NCBI RefSeq assembly: GCF_001982615.1
Contig: NZ_MLCO01000016.1
Coordinates: 1-60,589 of the forward strand
Length of the DNA: 60,589 nt
Source of the DNA: Teichococcus deserti
GTDB taxonomy: Bacteria > Pseudomonadota > Alphaproteobacteria > Acetobacterales > Acetobacteraceae
Reading direction: 5' to 3'
The position numbers and the translations under genes are program-made. The notes beneath the pieces are model-generated. The model worked only from the letters and a program-made list of their open reading frames with translations, was not told where the DNA came from and searched no databases. This document shows positions 7,837 through 16,767 of the stretch, in pieces (positions within the stretch are counted from its first letter, which is position 1; each line of letters opens with the position of its first letter).

Positions 7837-9395
7837 GGCGCCGCCTCCGCCGTGCGGGTGCTGTGCGCGGGGCGCCGCGCGGCGGACGGCGCATGGCGCG
7901 CGACCTTCATGGCGATCGCGCCCAGCAAGCCGCCGCACACCAGCAGGCCGAGGTCGAAGCCCACGCGCAGCCAGTCGCCCGCCATCGCCGAGGCCAAAAG
8001 ATGCGCGTCCGTGACGAGGAAGTTCAGCACCGGCAGTAGCGCGAAGGCCACGGCGCCGGCGGCGAACTGCTCGACCCAGGCGCGGCGCCCGCGGCGGAAC
8101 AGCGGATGCAGCAGGCACAGCGCCCAGACCGCGAAGAAGGCATGGATTTCCCACGCCGCGCGCTGCGGCAGGTCGAGCGGCAGCAGACGGTTCGCCCAGA
8201 AGAAGCCGGCCATGGCCAGCGGCAGGCCGGCGATGGCGGCGACGTTCAGATGCTCGACCAGATGCGTGCCGAAGCCGATGCGGCCGGACTTCAACGCCTG
8301 CTGCCGCTGCTTCACCGCCCAGAGGATGCAGCCCGTCGCCACCATCACCGTCCCCGCCAGCCCCGCCAGCAGGAACAGCGCGCGCAGCGCCGGGCCGGCG
8401 AAGCGCGCCAGATGCAGGCCATAGACCACGCCATGCATCTGCGCCGCCGGGCCGGGCGTGGCGGATTGCGCGATGACGGCGCCGGTGACGCCGTCGAAGG
8501 TGACGCTCTGCGCGCTGGTCGAGACGCGCTCATGCCCGGCGCGGACCAGCTGCACCGTGGCCGCGGCGTCGCCCGGGTTGCTGACAGTGATGCGGCCGGG
8601 CGCGCCGCCGTCCCAGCGCCGCGCCGCCTCGGCCAGCATCGGCCCGATCGGCGCCAGCGGGGCGGCGGCATTGGCGCGCGGCCGCGGCGGCGGATTGCCG
8701 GAGAGCTCGGCGTTGAAGCCCTGGCGCGGATTGGGATAGGCGCGCTCCATGCCCCAGGGCATGGCCATGGCCATGAAGATCACCAGGCCGCTATAGGTGA
8801 TCATCAGGTGGTAGGGCAGCGCCAGCACCGCCGCGACATTGTGCCCGTCGAGCCAGGAGCGCTGGCCCTTGGCCGGGCGGAAGGTGAAGAAGTCGGCGAA
8901 GATCCGCCGATGCGTGATGACGCCGCTGATGATGGCCATCAGCATGAACATCGTGCAGACGATGATGATCCAGCGCCCCCAGAAGACGCTGAGGTAATGC
9001 AGCTCGAAGTGGAACCGGAAGAAGAACTCGCCGCCGCGGGTGTCGCGGGCGGCGACGGGCTCGCCGCTGTCGGGATGCAGCGTGGCGTTGCGGAAGCCGC
9101 GGCCGCTGGATGACGGATCGCGCCAGAAGACGCGCAGCGCGTTCTCGCGCGCTTCCGGCAGGGTAATGAACCAGCTCGGCGCGTTCGGCGCCAGGCGCTG
9201 CATCGCCGCCATGGCGACCTCCGCATTGTGCGGGCCGGGGCTGACGGCGGCGAGCTCGGGCCGCATCCAATGCGAGATCTCGGGGCGCAGATAGGCGGCG
9301 GTCCCGGTCAGGAAGACGGCGAAGAGCACCCAGCCGACCAGCAGGCCGGTCCAGGTGTGAAGCCAGGCCATGCTCTGGCGGAAGCCTTCCTTCAT
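7833..9395 (-). CDS. PepSY-associated TM protein (PiuB-like, iron uptake)
   Basis: A 520-residue inner-membrane protein of the PepSY_TM family. The N-terminal helix begins MKEGFRQSMAWLHTWTGLLVGW. A long periplasmic PepSY-containing region follows, then several C-terminal helices. Conserved membrane histidines are visible (LHTWTG, ALPYHLMITYSG, FGTHLVEHLNV), consistent with heme- or flavin-linked iron reductases of this group. The ATG at 9395 overlaps the DUF3649 stop by 4 bp. Relatives are Fur-regulated and lie beside TonB siderophore receptors, which supports a role in ferric-siderophore reduction. Confidence 0.85.
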   Translation of the reverse strand: MKEGFRQSMAWLHTWTGLLVGWVLFAVFLTGTAAYLRPEISHWMRPELAAVSPGPHNAEVAMAAMQRLAPNAPSWFITLPEARENALRVFWRDPSSSGRGFRNATLHPDSGEPVAARDTRGGEFFFRFHFELHYLSVFWGRWIIIVCTMFMLMAIISGVITHRRIFADFFTFRPAKGQRSWLDGHNVAAVLALPYHLMITYSGLVIFMAMAMPWGMERAYPNPRQGFNAELSGNPPPRPRANAAAPLAPIGPMLAEAARRWDGGAPGRITVSNPGDAAATVQLVRAGHERVSTSAQSVTFDGVTGAVIAQSATPGPAAQMHGVVYGLHLARFAGPALRALFLLAGLAGTVMVATGCILWAVKQRQQALKSGRIGFGTHLVEHLNVAAIAGLPLAMAGFFWANRLLPLDLPQRAAWEIHAFFAVWALCLLHPLFRRGRRAWVEQFAAGAVAFALLPVLNFLVTDAHLLASAMAGDWLRVGFDLGLLVCGGLLGAIAMKVARHAPSAARRPAHSTRTAEAAP

Positions 9396-9709
9396 GGCGC
9401 GTGCCCCTGCAGCCACAGCAACCCGGCCAGGATGGCCGCCAGGATGGCGATGCCGGCCGCCGCGCGCCAGGCCTGGCGCGCGGCGAAGGCGAAGACGATG
9501 CAGACAGCCAGGATGACGAAGGACAGCATGCCGCTGGTCAGCACTGCCTCGACCCGCGGCATCGGCAGGCTGGTGGCCAGCCAGGCATCGGCCAGGCCTG
9601 CCACCGCATAGCCGCCGCCGACGCCGGCGAGCAGCCGGGTCACGATCCCGGCGACGCGCCGTGCTTCCGCGGCGCGCGGCGGCCTCACCCTGTCAGCTGC
9701 CGCGGCCAT
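9392..9709 (-). CDS. DUF3649 family small membrane protein
   Basis: A 105-residue protein with three predicted helices. The first contains GIVTRLLAGVGGGYAVAG and the next pair follows LPMPRVEAVLTSGMLSF, the pattern of DUF3649 proteins found next to TonB siderophore receptors. It starts 6 bp after the receptor stop and overlaps the PepSY gene by ATGA. Function unknown; it belongs to the DUF3649-PepSY-DUF3325 membrane module. Confidence 0.75.
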   Translation of the reverse strand: MAAAADRVRPPRAAEARRVAGIVTRLLAGVGGGYAVAGLADAWLATSLPMPRVEAVLTSGMLSFVILAVCIVFAFAARQAWRAAAGIAILAAILAGLLWLQGHAP

Positions 9710-9715
9710 GGCCGC

Positions 9716-12004
9716 TCAGAACCGGTAGCGCAGGCCGGCGGTGACGGTGCGGCCATAGCCGTACCAGCACCAGGCATAGCCGCTGCAGCTGTTGATGTAG
9801 CGCGTGTCGGCCAGGTTGGTGACATTGACCGAGGCCAGCATGCCCTCGAGGTTGCGGCCGAGCTGGCCCAGGTCGTAGCGCAGCGCCATGTCGAACAGCG
9901 TCGCTGCGCGCACCTTGAAGGTGTTGGCGTCGTCACCGTAGCTGGAGCCGAGGTAGCGCACGCCGCCGGCGACGCCGAGGCCCTGCAGCCGGCCCTCGGG
10001 CGCGGTGTAGTCGAGCCAGGCGGAGGCGCTGGTGCGCGGCTGGCCGGCCGGGGTCTTGCCCTGCAGCGGCACGCTGCCGCCGGAGGCGCGGCCCTCGATC
10101 GCATAGTCGATCGTGGTGCTGTTGTTGCTGCGGGTGTACTCGACATCCTGCAGGGTGAAGGCGGCGGTCAGGCGCAGGCCCTCGGCCAGGCTGGCCTTGG
10201 CCTCCAGCTCCAGGCCGCGGGTCGTGGTCTCGCCCTGCTGCGTGCTGAACTGCGGGTTCACCGCGTCGGTCGACAGCACGTTCTGCCGCAGCAGGTCATA
10301 GGCGGCGATGCTGAAGGACAGGGTGGTGCCCGGCGGCTGGTAGCGCAGGCCGACCTCGTATTGCCGGCCGGTGGTCGGCTCGAAGGGGTTCAGGAAGCGG
10401 TCGGTGCCGGACTGCGGCTCGAAGCTCTCGCTGTAGCTGACATAGGGCGCGAAGCCGTTGTCGAACAGATAGACGGCGCCGAGGCGCACGGTCGCGGCAT
10501 GGTCCTTCTGCCGCGCGACCGAGGTGCGGCGCTGCGTCGCGACCGAGCTGTTCTCGGTCGTGCTGTCGGACCAGTCGAGGCGGCCACCGGCCAGCAGCAC
10601 CAGCTGGCCGATCTTCACCTGGTCCTGCAGGTAGAGGCCCAGCTGGTTCTGGCGCTGGCTGCTGTAGGAGGAGAAGCCCGGCCACACGCTGCCCTGGTTG
10701 GCGTAGCGCGGGTTGAACAGGTCCTGCTGCAGCGTGCGGCGGCCGGCCGCGGTGTTGTAGGCGGCCGAGCCGGTATAGACGTCGTTCAGCAGGCGATAGT
10801 AGTCGAGGCCGACCAGCACGGTGTGCTGCGCCGGGCCGGTGCGCAGGGTCAGCTGCGCCTGGTTGTCGACGGTGAAGGCGTCGAGATTGGCGTCGGTGCC
10901 GAAGATCGAGCGCTGGGTGCGGCGCAGGTCGGCCGAGGTCAGCGAGTGATAGACGCTGCGGTACTCGCCCTGGGTGTGCAGGTAGCGGACGTTCTGGCGG
11001 AAGGTCAGCGCGCTGTTGACGCGGTGCTCGGCCAGCCAACCCATCATGTAGTTGGTGCGGTTGGAGCGCTCGAGATTCGGGTCGCCGTCATAGAAGCGCG
11101 TGCCGATGCGGCCGTTCGGGTTCGGCAGCGCCGAGCCCCAGGACGGCACGCTGCCATAGGAGGCCGATTCCGGGTCGCGCTGGTAGTGGCCGAAGACGGT
11201 GACGCTGGTGTCCGTGTCCGGCCGCCAGGTCAGCGCGCCGGAGAAGAAGTAGCGGCGGGTGCGGGTCTCGTCGAGCTCGCCGTCGCCCTCCGAATAGGAG
11301 CCGAGCACACGGCCGAGGAACTTGCCTTCGCTGTCCAGCCGGCCGCTGAGGTCGCCGGCGACGCGGCGGCTGTCGCGGTTGCCGCCCTCGACCAGGATCT
11401 CGCGGATGCGCTCGTCGGTCGGGCGCTTGGTGACCACGTTGACCATGCCGCCCGGCGGCGTGGTGCCGTAGAGGACGGAGGCCGGGCCGCGCAGCACCTC
11501 GACCCGCTCCATGCGGTAGGGGTCGATGCTGGGATTGGCGTCGCGGCCGCCGGCGATGCGCATGCCGTCCAGGAAGGTCGCCGGCGAATAGCCGCGGATC
11601 GACATCTGGTCGAGGCGGACGGCGGTGTTGCCGCGCGGCTCCACCGTGGTGCCGGCGGTGTAGCGCAGCGCCTGGGTCAGGCTGCGCGCGTTGCGGGCCT
11701 GGATCTCGTCGGCGGTGACGACGGAGATCGACTGCGGCGTCTCGATGATCGGCGTGTCGGTCTTGCTGGCGGTGGCGCTGACGCCGGCAACGAAGCCCTG
11801 CACCGGGCTGTGGCCGCGCTCGACGCCGCCCTGGACGCTGACCTCCGGCAGGGCGACGGCGCTGCCCGGGGCCGGGGCCGGGGCCGCGACGCTGCTGTCC
11901 TGGGCGAGGGCGCCGCCGAGCGGGGCAGCCACCGCCGCCGCGACCAGGGGCGCCATCAGGGCGCGCTGGCCGCGCCGGATAACCTTGGGTGCTCGCCGAG
12001 CCAT
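9716..12004 (-). CDS. TonB-dependent siderophore receptor
   Basis: A 762-residue outer-membrane receptor. The signal peptide is long (start MARRAPKVIRR, cleavage near GGALA/QDSS). The plug domain follows with TDTPIIETPQSISVV and the SIRGYSPATFLDGMRI segment, then a 22-strand barrel ending in a terminal aromatic residue (TAGLRYRF). This layout is that of FhuA/FoxA-type siderophore receptors. The start at 12004 has AAGGA about 9 nt upstream and gives a clean signal; the frame stays open 37 codons further. It imports a ferric siderophore with TonB energy. First gene of a seven-gene operon ending at 4745. Confidence 0.93.
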   Translation of the reverse strand: MARRAPKVIRRGQRALMAPLVAAAVAAPLGGALAQDSSVAAPAPAPGSAVALPEVSVQGGVERGHSPVQGFVAGVSATASKTDTPIIETPQSISVVTADEIQARNARSLTQALRYTAGTTVEPRGNTAVRLDQMSIRGYSPATFLDGMRIAGGRDANPSIDPYRMERVEVLRGPASVLYGTTPPGGMVNVVTKRPTDERIREILVEGGNRDSRRVAGDLSGRLDSEGKFLGRVLGSYSEGDGELDETRTRRYFFSGALTWRPDTDTSVTVFGHYQRDPESASYGSVPSWGSALPNPNGRIGTRFYDGDPNLERSNRTNYMMGWLAEHRVNSALTFRQNVRYLHTQGEYRSVYHSLTSADLRRTQRSIFGTDANLDAFTVDNQAQLTLRTGPAQHTVLVGLDYYRLLNDVYTGSAAYNTAAGRRTLQQDLFNPRYANQGSVWPGFSSYSSQRQNQLGLYLQDQVKIGQLVLLAGGRLDWSDSTTENSSVATQRRTSVARQKDHAATVRLGAVYLFDNGFAPYVSYSESFEPQSGTDRFLNPFEPTTGRQYEVGLRYQPPGTTLSFSIAAYDLLRQNVLSTDAVNPQFSTQQGETTTRGLELEAKASLAEGLRLTAAFTLQDVEYTRSNNSTTIDYAIEGRASGGSVPLQGKTPAGQPRTSASAWLDYTAPEGRLQGLGVAGGVRYLGSSYGDDANTFKVRAATLFDMALRYDLGQLGRNLEGMLASVNVTNLADTRYINSCSGYAWCWYGYGRTVTAGLRYRF

Positions 12005-12369
12005 AGTTCCAGTCCTTGCCAGCCAGTTGAGAATGCGACGCGTCTGCGAGGCGCCCGCATAGTCGTCCCGGTAACCTTGGGCAAGGGCTGCGGTAACAAT
12101 TCGTCGAATTTTCACCGTCCGGGAAGGGCGAGGCCAAGGCCACGCCGAAGCCCATGTTGGCGGCTACGGCGGAGATCCCGCGGGAATACTCCGATCCCGC
12201 CATTTCGTGCGGGCTGTGTCAGGATCAGCGATGGGCGCGAATCGGCACCAGGCCGGCCGCGCCGGACCACGGTCAGGCCGGCTGCCCGGCCGCCTTGCCT
12301 GATGGTGCGGACCGGCATGGGCTTGGCCACTGATGGTGTTACGGCCCGTTCAGACAGGCGGCAGGGTTG
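12005..12369 (-). other. Long untranslated leader of the TonB receptor operon
   Basis: This 365-bp stretch lies between the Fur-like palindrome and the receptor start. No convincing gene is seen on either strand. A short palindrome AATTCGTCGAATT lies at 12098-12110, about 94 bp before the start codon. If transcription begins at the Fur-like site, the mRNA leader would be unusually long. A second promoter near 12100 is the alternative. No riboswitch class was recognised. Confidence 0.4.
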
Positions 12370-12386
12370 TTGCGAACGATTCGCAA
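12370..12386. promoter_or_regulatory. Perfect Fur/Irr-like palindrome of the TonB receptor operon
   Basis: TTGCGAACGATTCGCAA is a perfect 7-3-7 palindrome whose core TGCGAA-N3-TTCGCA has the spacing of Fur half-sites and resembles the alphaproteobacterial form. It lies between the 3' end of the Bug gene (12434) and the leftward TonB receptor operon, so it most likely controls that operon by iron. Confidence 0.7.
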
Positions 12387-12433
12387 TGAACCGCGACGGC
12401 CCGGCGGCGTCGCAACCGGGCCGTCGCGGCGGG

Positions 12434-13411
12434 TCAGGTGTCGAGGCGGATATTCGCCTCGCGGACGACCTGGCGCCATTTGGCGATCTCGGCGCGGATG
12501 AAGGCGCCGAACCCGGCCGGGGTGCCAGGATCGGGGAAGCCGCCCAGCTCCACCATCCGCGCGGCGACGGACGGGTCGCGCAGGATGGCGACGGCATCGG
12601 CGTTGATCTTCGCGATGATCTCTTCCGGCGTGCCGGCCGGGGCGACCAGGCCGGACCAGCCCAGCGCCTCGTAGCCGGGCAGGCCGCTCTCGGCGACGGT
12701 CGGGAGGGCGGCCAGCTGCGGCGGGCGCGCCTTGCTGGTCACGGCCAGGGCCCGGGCGCGGCCGGACTGCACCTGCGGCAGGGCGCTGGCCAGGCTGTCC
12801 ATCATCAGCGGCACATTGCCGGCGATCAGGTCGGCCATGGCCGGGCCGCTGCCGCGATAGGGCACATGGGTCAGCTTCAGCCCGGCGCGATGCGCCAGCA
12901 TTTCCATCGCCATGTGCTGCGCCGTGCCGGGACCCGCGGAGGCGTAGTTCTGCGCCCCCGGATTTTCCTTCGCCCGCGCCACGAAGGACAAAAAATCGGC
13001 GGGGCCGCTGCCGGGATGGGCGACCAGCACCAGCGGCAGGGTGAAGATGTTGGTGATCGCCGAAAAGTCGCGCTCGGCGTCGTAGGGCAGCTGCGCCATC
13101 ACCGAGGGGTTCACACCCAGCGTGCCCGAGGTGCCGACCACCAGCGTGTAGCCGTCCGGCGCCGAGCGCGCCCCGGCCTCCATCCCCAGCGCGCCGGCGC
13201 CGCCCGAGCGGTTCTCGACGACGACGCGCTGCGGCCAGCGTTTCGACAATTCGTCGGCCACCAGGCGGCCGAAGATGTCGGCGGCCTGGCCTGGCGGGAA
13301 GGGCACGATCAGCCGCACCGGCCGGCTGGGCCAGGGCGCCTGTCCCAGCGCGGGGGTGGCGAGGGTGGCGGCGGCAGCGGCCAGCAGCGGCCTGCGAGCA
13401 AGCTTGGGCAT
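12434..13411 (-). CDS. Bug/TctC-type tripartite tricarboxylate receptor
   Basis: A 325-residue periplasmic receptor of the Bug family. Signal peptide MPKLARRPLLAAAAATLATPALGQ, then WPSRPVRLIVPFPPGQAADI, the canonical first strand and ligand loop. Later comes HVPYRGSGPAMADLIAG, the usual second ligand loop. The start at 13411 has GGGAGG upstream. Bug proteins bind carboxylates for TctAB carriers, but no TctA or TctB lies in the window. It is divergent from a GntR gene and a dehydrogenase gene, so its ligand is probably the dicarboxylate or hydroxyacid handled by that unit. Confidence 0.9.
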   Translation of the reverse strand: MPKLARRPLLAAAAATLATPALGQAPWPSRPVRLIVPFPPGQAADIFGRLVADELSKRWPQRVVVENRSGGAGALGMEAGARSAPDGYTLVVGTSGTLGVNPSVMAQLPYDAERDFSAITNIFTLPLVLVAHPGSGPADFLSFVARAKENPGAQNYASAGPGTAQHMAMEMLAHRAGLKLTHVPYRGSGPAMADLIAGNVPLMMDSLASALPQVQSGRARALAVTSKARPPQLAALPTVAESGLPGYEALGWSGLVAPAGTPEEIIAKINADAVAILRDPSVAARMVELGGFPDPGTPAGFGAFIRAEIAKWRQVVREANIRLDT

Positions 13412-13496
13412 GTCGAAAGGATCCTCCCGGGGGCCCTTCTGCCGGGGTCGGCGGGGCCGTTCCTGCTTGACGGGCGCATCCTGCCTTTGCCAACAA

Positions 13497-13506
13497 TGCA
13501 TACGCA
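13497..13506. promoter_or_regulatory. Candidate GntR operator half
   Basis: TGCATACGCA matches its own reverse complement at 8 of 10 positions. It sits about 30 bp before the GntR start in the Bug/GntR divergent promoter. FCD-type regulators bind short palindromes of this size. Weak evidence. Confidence 0.25.
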
Positions 13507-13535
13507 AACGAATTCATAAATGAGGGGGGGAGTCG

Positions 13536-14225
13536 ATGGCCCAGCCGGCCGAGCGGGCCGAGCCCCGCGCGCGCAGCGCCGCCGAGACCGCGCATGCGGC
13601 GCTGAAGGCACTAATCCTGGACAATGCCCTGCCCCCCGGCAGCCAGCGGCTGGAGAGCGAGCTGGCGCTGCAGCTGGGCCTGTCGCGCACCCCGGTGCGG
13701 GAGGCGATGGTGCGGCTGCAGCAGGAGGGGCTGGTCGCCATCACGCCGCGCCACGGCATGCGTGTGCTGCCGATCGCCGCCGGGGACATGCGCGAGATCT
13801 ATGCCGTGCTGACCGCGCTGGAGCCGATGGCCGCCGAGCTGCTGGCCCGCCGCGCCGATCCTGGCGCCGGGCTGGAACGGCTGTCGGCCGCCTGCGACGC
13901 GATGGAGGCGGCGCTGGCCGCCGAGGATCGCAGCGGCTGGGCCGCGGCCGACGAGGCCTTCCACCTGGGCCTGGCCGAGCTCTGCGGCAACCGCCGCCTG
14001 GCAGGCATGGTGATGCAGGTCTGGGAGCAGTCGCATCGCGCGCGCCTCTTCACCCTGCAGCAACGGCCGCTGCCGGCGCGCAGCACCGCCGAGCATCGCC
14101 GCGTGCTGGAAGCCATCGCCGCCGGCGAGGCCGATCGCGCGCGCAACCTGTACCACCGGCACCGCGCCCGCAGCGGCGCCGAGCTGGTTTCCCTGATCGA
14201 GAGGAGTGGTCTGGCATGGCTCTGA
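13536..14225 (+). CDS. GntR-family regulator, FCD (FadR) type
   Basis: A 229-residue regulator. The N-terminal winged helix contains PGSQRLESELALQLGLSRTPVREAM (conserved part LSRTPVREAM), followed by the all-helical FCD effector domain with metal-binding histidines in an FHLGLAELCGN segment and an SHRARL segment. The start has GAGGGGG close upstream. Its last 10 bp overlap the dehydrogenase gene, so the two are co-translated. It probably represses this operon and the divergent Bug gene and responds to the imported acid. Confidence 0.9.
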   Translation: MAQPAERAEPRARSAAETAHAALKALILDNALPPGSQRLESELALQLGLSRTPVREAMVRLQQEGLVAITPRHGMRVLPIAAGDMREIYAVLTALEPMAAELLARRADPGAGLERLSAACDAMEAALAAEDRSGWAAADEAFHLGLAELCGNRRLAGMVMQVWEQSHRARLFTLQQRPLPARSTAEHRRVLEAIAAGEADRARNLYHRHRARSGAELVSLIERSGLAWL

Positions 14226-15322
14226 GCAACGCGCTGCAGATCGCGCTGATGCCGGGCGACGGCATCGGCGTGGAGGTGACCGAGGCCTGCGTCGCGGTGC
14301 TGCGCCCGCTGGCCCGCCGCCACGGGCTGGGCCTCGACTTCGAAGACCTCCGCGCCGGCGCCATGGCCTATCGCGACACCGGCACGGCGATGGACGAGGC
14401 GACCTTCGAGCGGGCGAAAGCGGCGGATGCCATCCTGCTCGGCGCCATGGGCTGGCCGGGCATCCGCTATCCGGACGGCACCGAGATCGCGCCGCAGCTG
14501 GACCTGCGCTTCCGATTGGGGCTGTTCGCCGGGGTCCGCCCGATCCGCGCCCTGCCCGGCCTGCCGACGGTGCTGGCCGATCCGCGGGCTGCAGGCATTG
14601 ATCTGGTCATTTTGCGCGAGAGCACCGAAGGCCTCTTCGCCGCCCGCGGCCGGGGCGAGATCATCGAGGATCGCGAGGCGCGCGACACCATGGTGATCAC
14701 CCGCGCCACGACGGAGCGGCTGTCGCATTTCGCCTTCGATCTCGCCCGCCGGCGCGCGGAGAAGCGCGGGCGGCCGGGCAAGGTGACGCTGGTCGACAAG
14801 GCCAATGTCTTCACCGGCTTCGCCTTCATGCGGAAGGTCTTCTACGAGGTCGCGGCCAAGCACGGCGATGTCGCGGCCGGCGACCACTATATCGACGCCA
14901 TGGCGCTGGACCTGCTGCGCCGCCCCTGGGATTTCGACGTGCTGCCGACCGAGAACATGTTCGGCGACATCCTGTCGGATCTCGGCGCCGGGCTGATCGG
15001 CGGCATGGGCTTCGCGCCCTCGGCCGATATCGGCGAGGGCCATGCGGTCTTCCAGCCAAGCCACGGCACGGCGCCGGACATCGCCGGCAAGGGCGTCGCC
15101 AACCCGACGGCCATGCTGCTCTCGGCGGCACTGATGCTGGACTGGCTGGCCAGCCGCGGCGCCGGCCCGGCCTGGGCCGAGGCCGCCGCCGAGCTCGAGG
15201 CCGCAGTCGACGCCGTCTTCGCCGGCGGCCTGCGCACGCCCGATATCGGCGGCAAGGCGGGCACGGCCGAGGTGGCGCGGGCGGTGGTGGAACGGCTGCA
15301 GGAAGGGGCGCTCACAGCCTGA
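14216..15322 (+). CDS. Isopropylmalate/tartrate dehydrogenase-family enzyme
   Basis: A 368-residue beta-decarboxylating dehydrogenase. It opens with IALMPGDGIGVEV; the substrate-binding segment reads LRESTEGLFAARG, and the metal and cofactor segments are ENMFGDILSDLGAGLIGGMG and HGTAPDIAGKGVANP. Family members oxidise and decarboxylate (2R,3S)-malate-type acids such as isopropylmalate, tartrate or D-malate. The RESTEG loop differs from the RELTGG of leucine-pathway LeuB, so a catabolic tartrate or D-malate role is more likely. RBS AGAGGAG precedes 14216. Coupled to the GntR gene. Confidence 0.85.
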   Translation: MALSNALQIALMPGDGIGVEVTEACVAVLRPLARRHGLGLDFEDLRAGAMAYRDTGTAMDEATFERAKAADAILLGAMGWPGIRYPDGTEIAPQLDLRFRLGLFAGVRPIRALPGLPTVLADPRAAGIDLVILRESTEGLFAARGRGEIIEDREARDTMVITRATTERLSHFAFDLARRRAEKRGRPGKVTLVDKANVFTGFAFMRKVFYEVAAKHGDVAAGDHYIDAMALDLLRRPWDFDVLPTENMFGDILSDLGAGLIGGMGFAPSADIGEGHAVFQPSHGTAPDIAGKGVANPTAMLLSAALMLDWLASRGAGPAWAEAAAELEAAVDAVFAGGLRTPDIGGKAGTAEVARAVVERLQEGALTA

Positions 15323-15444
15323 GCCAGGCCATGCACTGCGGCTCAAAAACTGCGCGCGATGTCGGCTGATCTGTCAGGCACATTGCCCCCGCAGAATATT
15401 TTCGGCAAAACTCGCGGCTTCGTGTGCGGGACAGGACTGGTCTG

Positions 15445-16755
15445 ATGAGTGAGGAAAAAGCGAAGCCTGAGGTGGCGCCTGCCGCGCCGCCCAAGCCTCC
15501 CTACGTGCCGCCGGCCGGGACGCCGGTCACCGCCGGTCCCGCTGGGTTTCGCTTCGATTTCAACCAGGGCGCCCGCCTGCTGCTGCCGCCCGGCGCGCCG
15601 CGGACGGTGCGTCTCTGGGACAGGGACACCAACAGCCTGCTGTTCCGCACCACCGGGGAAGGGCTGGTGATCAACTCCTCGAAGCGCTTCTTCGTGCGCT
15701 TCCGGGTCGAGCTCTGGGACGGGCCGGATGATTCGGGTCCGCCCAGCTTCACCCATGACTACGACGCCCGTGACCGCAAGGTGCTGATCCAGTTCCCGGT
15801 CGGCACGCTGGGCGACAGCCTGGCCTGGTTCCCCTATGCCGCCCGCTTCGCCGAGCAGCATGGCTGCCGCCTGACCTGCAGCCTGTCCGGCCTGATCATC
15901 CCGCTGCTGCGCGACGCCTATCCGCACATCACCTTCATCACGCCGGAGGAGCTGGCCGAGGGCAACCTCCGCGACAGCTTCTACGCCAGCTACTGCCTGG
16001 GCCTGTTCTTCGAGGATCCGAAGAACGCGCTGCAGCCGACCGACTTCCGCCTGGTCGGGCTGCACCGCACCGCCGGCTATATCCTGGGCGTCGATCCGTC
16101 CGAGATGGCGCCGGCGATCAGCTTCGACGACCCCGGGCCGCCGATCGACGCGCCCTATGTCTGCATCGCCGTGCAGTCCTCGACCCAGTGCAAGTACTGG
16201 AACAATCCCGATGGCTGGCGCCGCGTCGTCGCTGCGGTGAAGGCCGCCGGCTTCCGCGTGGTCTGCATCGACCAGAAGCCGGTGCATGGCCAGGGCATCA
16301 TGTGGAACCACATGCCGCATGGCGTCGAGGACGAGACCGGCAACCGCCCGCTGACCGAGCGCGCCCGCTGGCTGCGCCATGCCGCCTTCTTCATCGGCAC
16401 CAGCTCGGGCCTGGCCTGGCTGGCCTGGGCGGCGGGCACGCCGGTGGTGATGATCAGCGGCTTCACCCACCCGACCAACGAATTCACCACCCCCTACCGG
16501 GTGATCAACTGGCACGCCTGCAACAGCTGCTGGAACGACCCCAAGCACCGCTTCGACCACAAGGACTTCCTGTGGTGCCCGCGCCATGCCGGGACGCCGC
16601 GGCAGTTCGAATGCTCCCGGCTGATCACCGCCGAGCAGGTGCTGTCCACCATCGCCCGCGTCCCGGCCTGGCAGGCGATGCAGCGCCGGACGTCCGCGGC
16701 GACGCCCACGCCGCCGCCAGCCTCGGCGCAAGCGGTCCTGGCGGCCGCGCAGTAA
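15445..16755 (+). CDS. Autotransporter strand-loop-strand O-heptosyltransferase (BAHT/TibC-like)
   Basis: A 436-residue cytoplasmic glycosyltransferase of the bacterial autotransporter heptosyltransferase family. After a proline-rich N-terminus and a beta-rich domain, it has the loop FPVGTLGDSLAWFPY; its Asp, about residue 124, corresponds to the catalytic Asp known in TibC. A C-terminal donor-binding domain follows with FIGTSSGLAWLAW. Four cysteines at about 359, 362, 378 and 390 (C-x2-C-x15-C-x11-C) match the iron-finger pattern of the family. TibC and relatives transfer heptose from ADP-heptose to Ser of SLS repeats. The next gene encodes such repeats 12 bp downstream, so that protein is the expected substrate. 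Confidence 0.88.
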   Translation: MSEEKAKPEVAPAAPPKPPYVPPAGTPVTAGPAGFRFDFNQGARLLLPPGAPRTVRLWDRDTNSLLFRTTGEGLVINSSKRFFVRFRVELWDGPDDSGPPSFTHDYDARDRKVLIQFPVGTLGDSLAWFPYAARFAEQHGCRLTCSLSGLIIPLLRDAYPHITFITPEELAEGNLRDSFYASYCLGLFFEDPKNALQPTDFRLVGLHRTAGYILGVDPSEMAPAISFDDPGPPIDAPYVCIAVQSSTQCKYWNNPDGWRRVVAAVKAAGFRVVCIDQKPVHGQGIMWNHMPHGVEDETGNRPLTERARWLRHAAFFIGTSSGLAWLAWAAGTPVVMISGFTHPTNEFTTPYRVINWHACNSCWNDPKHRFDHKDFLWCPRHAGTPRQFECSRLITAEQVLSTIARVPAWQAMQRRTSAATPTPPPASAQAVLAAAQ

Positions 16756-16767
16756 GGGCAAGCAACC

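Noticed and set aside
9401-13519. A 1372-codon open frame on the plus strand
   Set aside because: It lies opposite the TonB receptor and Bug genes, has low-complexity Arg/Ala/Gly-rich sequence and no family motif. Long antisense frames are common at this GC content.
14216-15322. Leucine-pathway LeuB
   Set aside because: The substrate loop is RESTEG and not RELTGG, and the gene is coupled to a GntR regulator opposite a Bug receptor.
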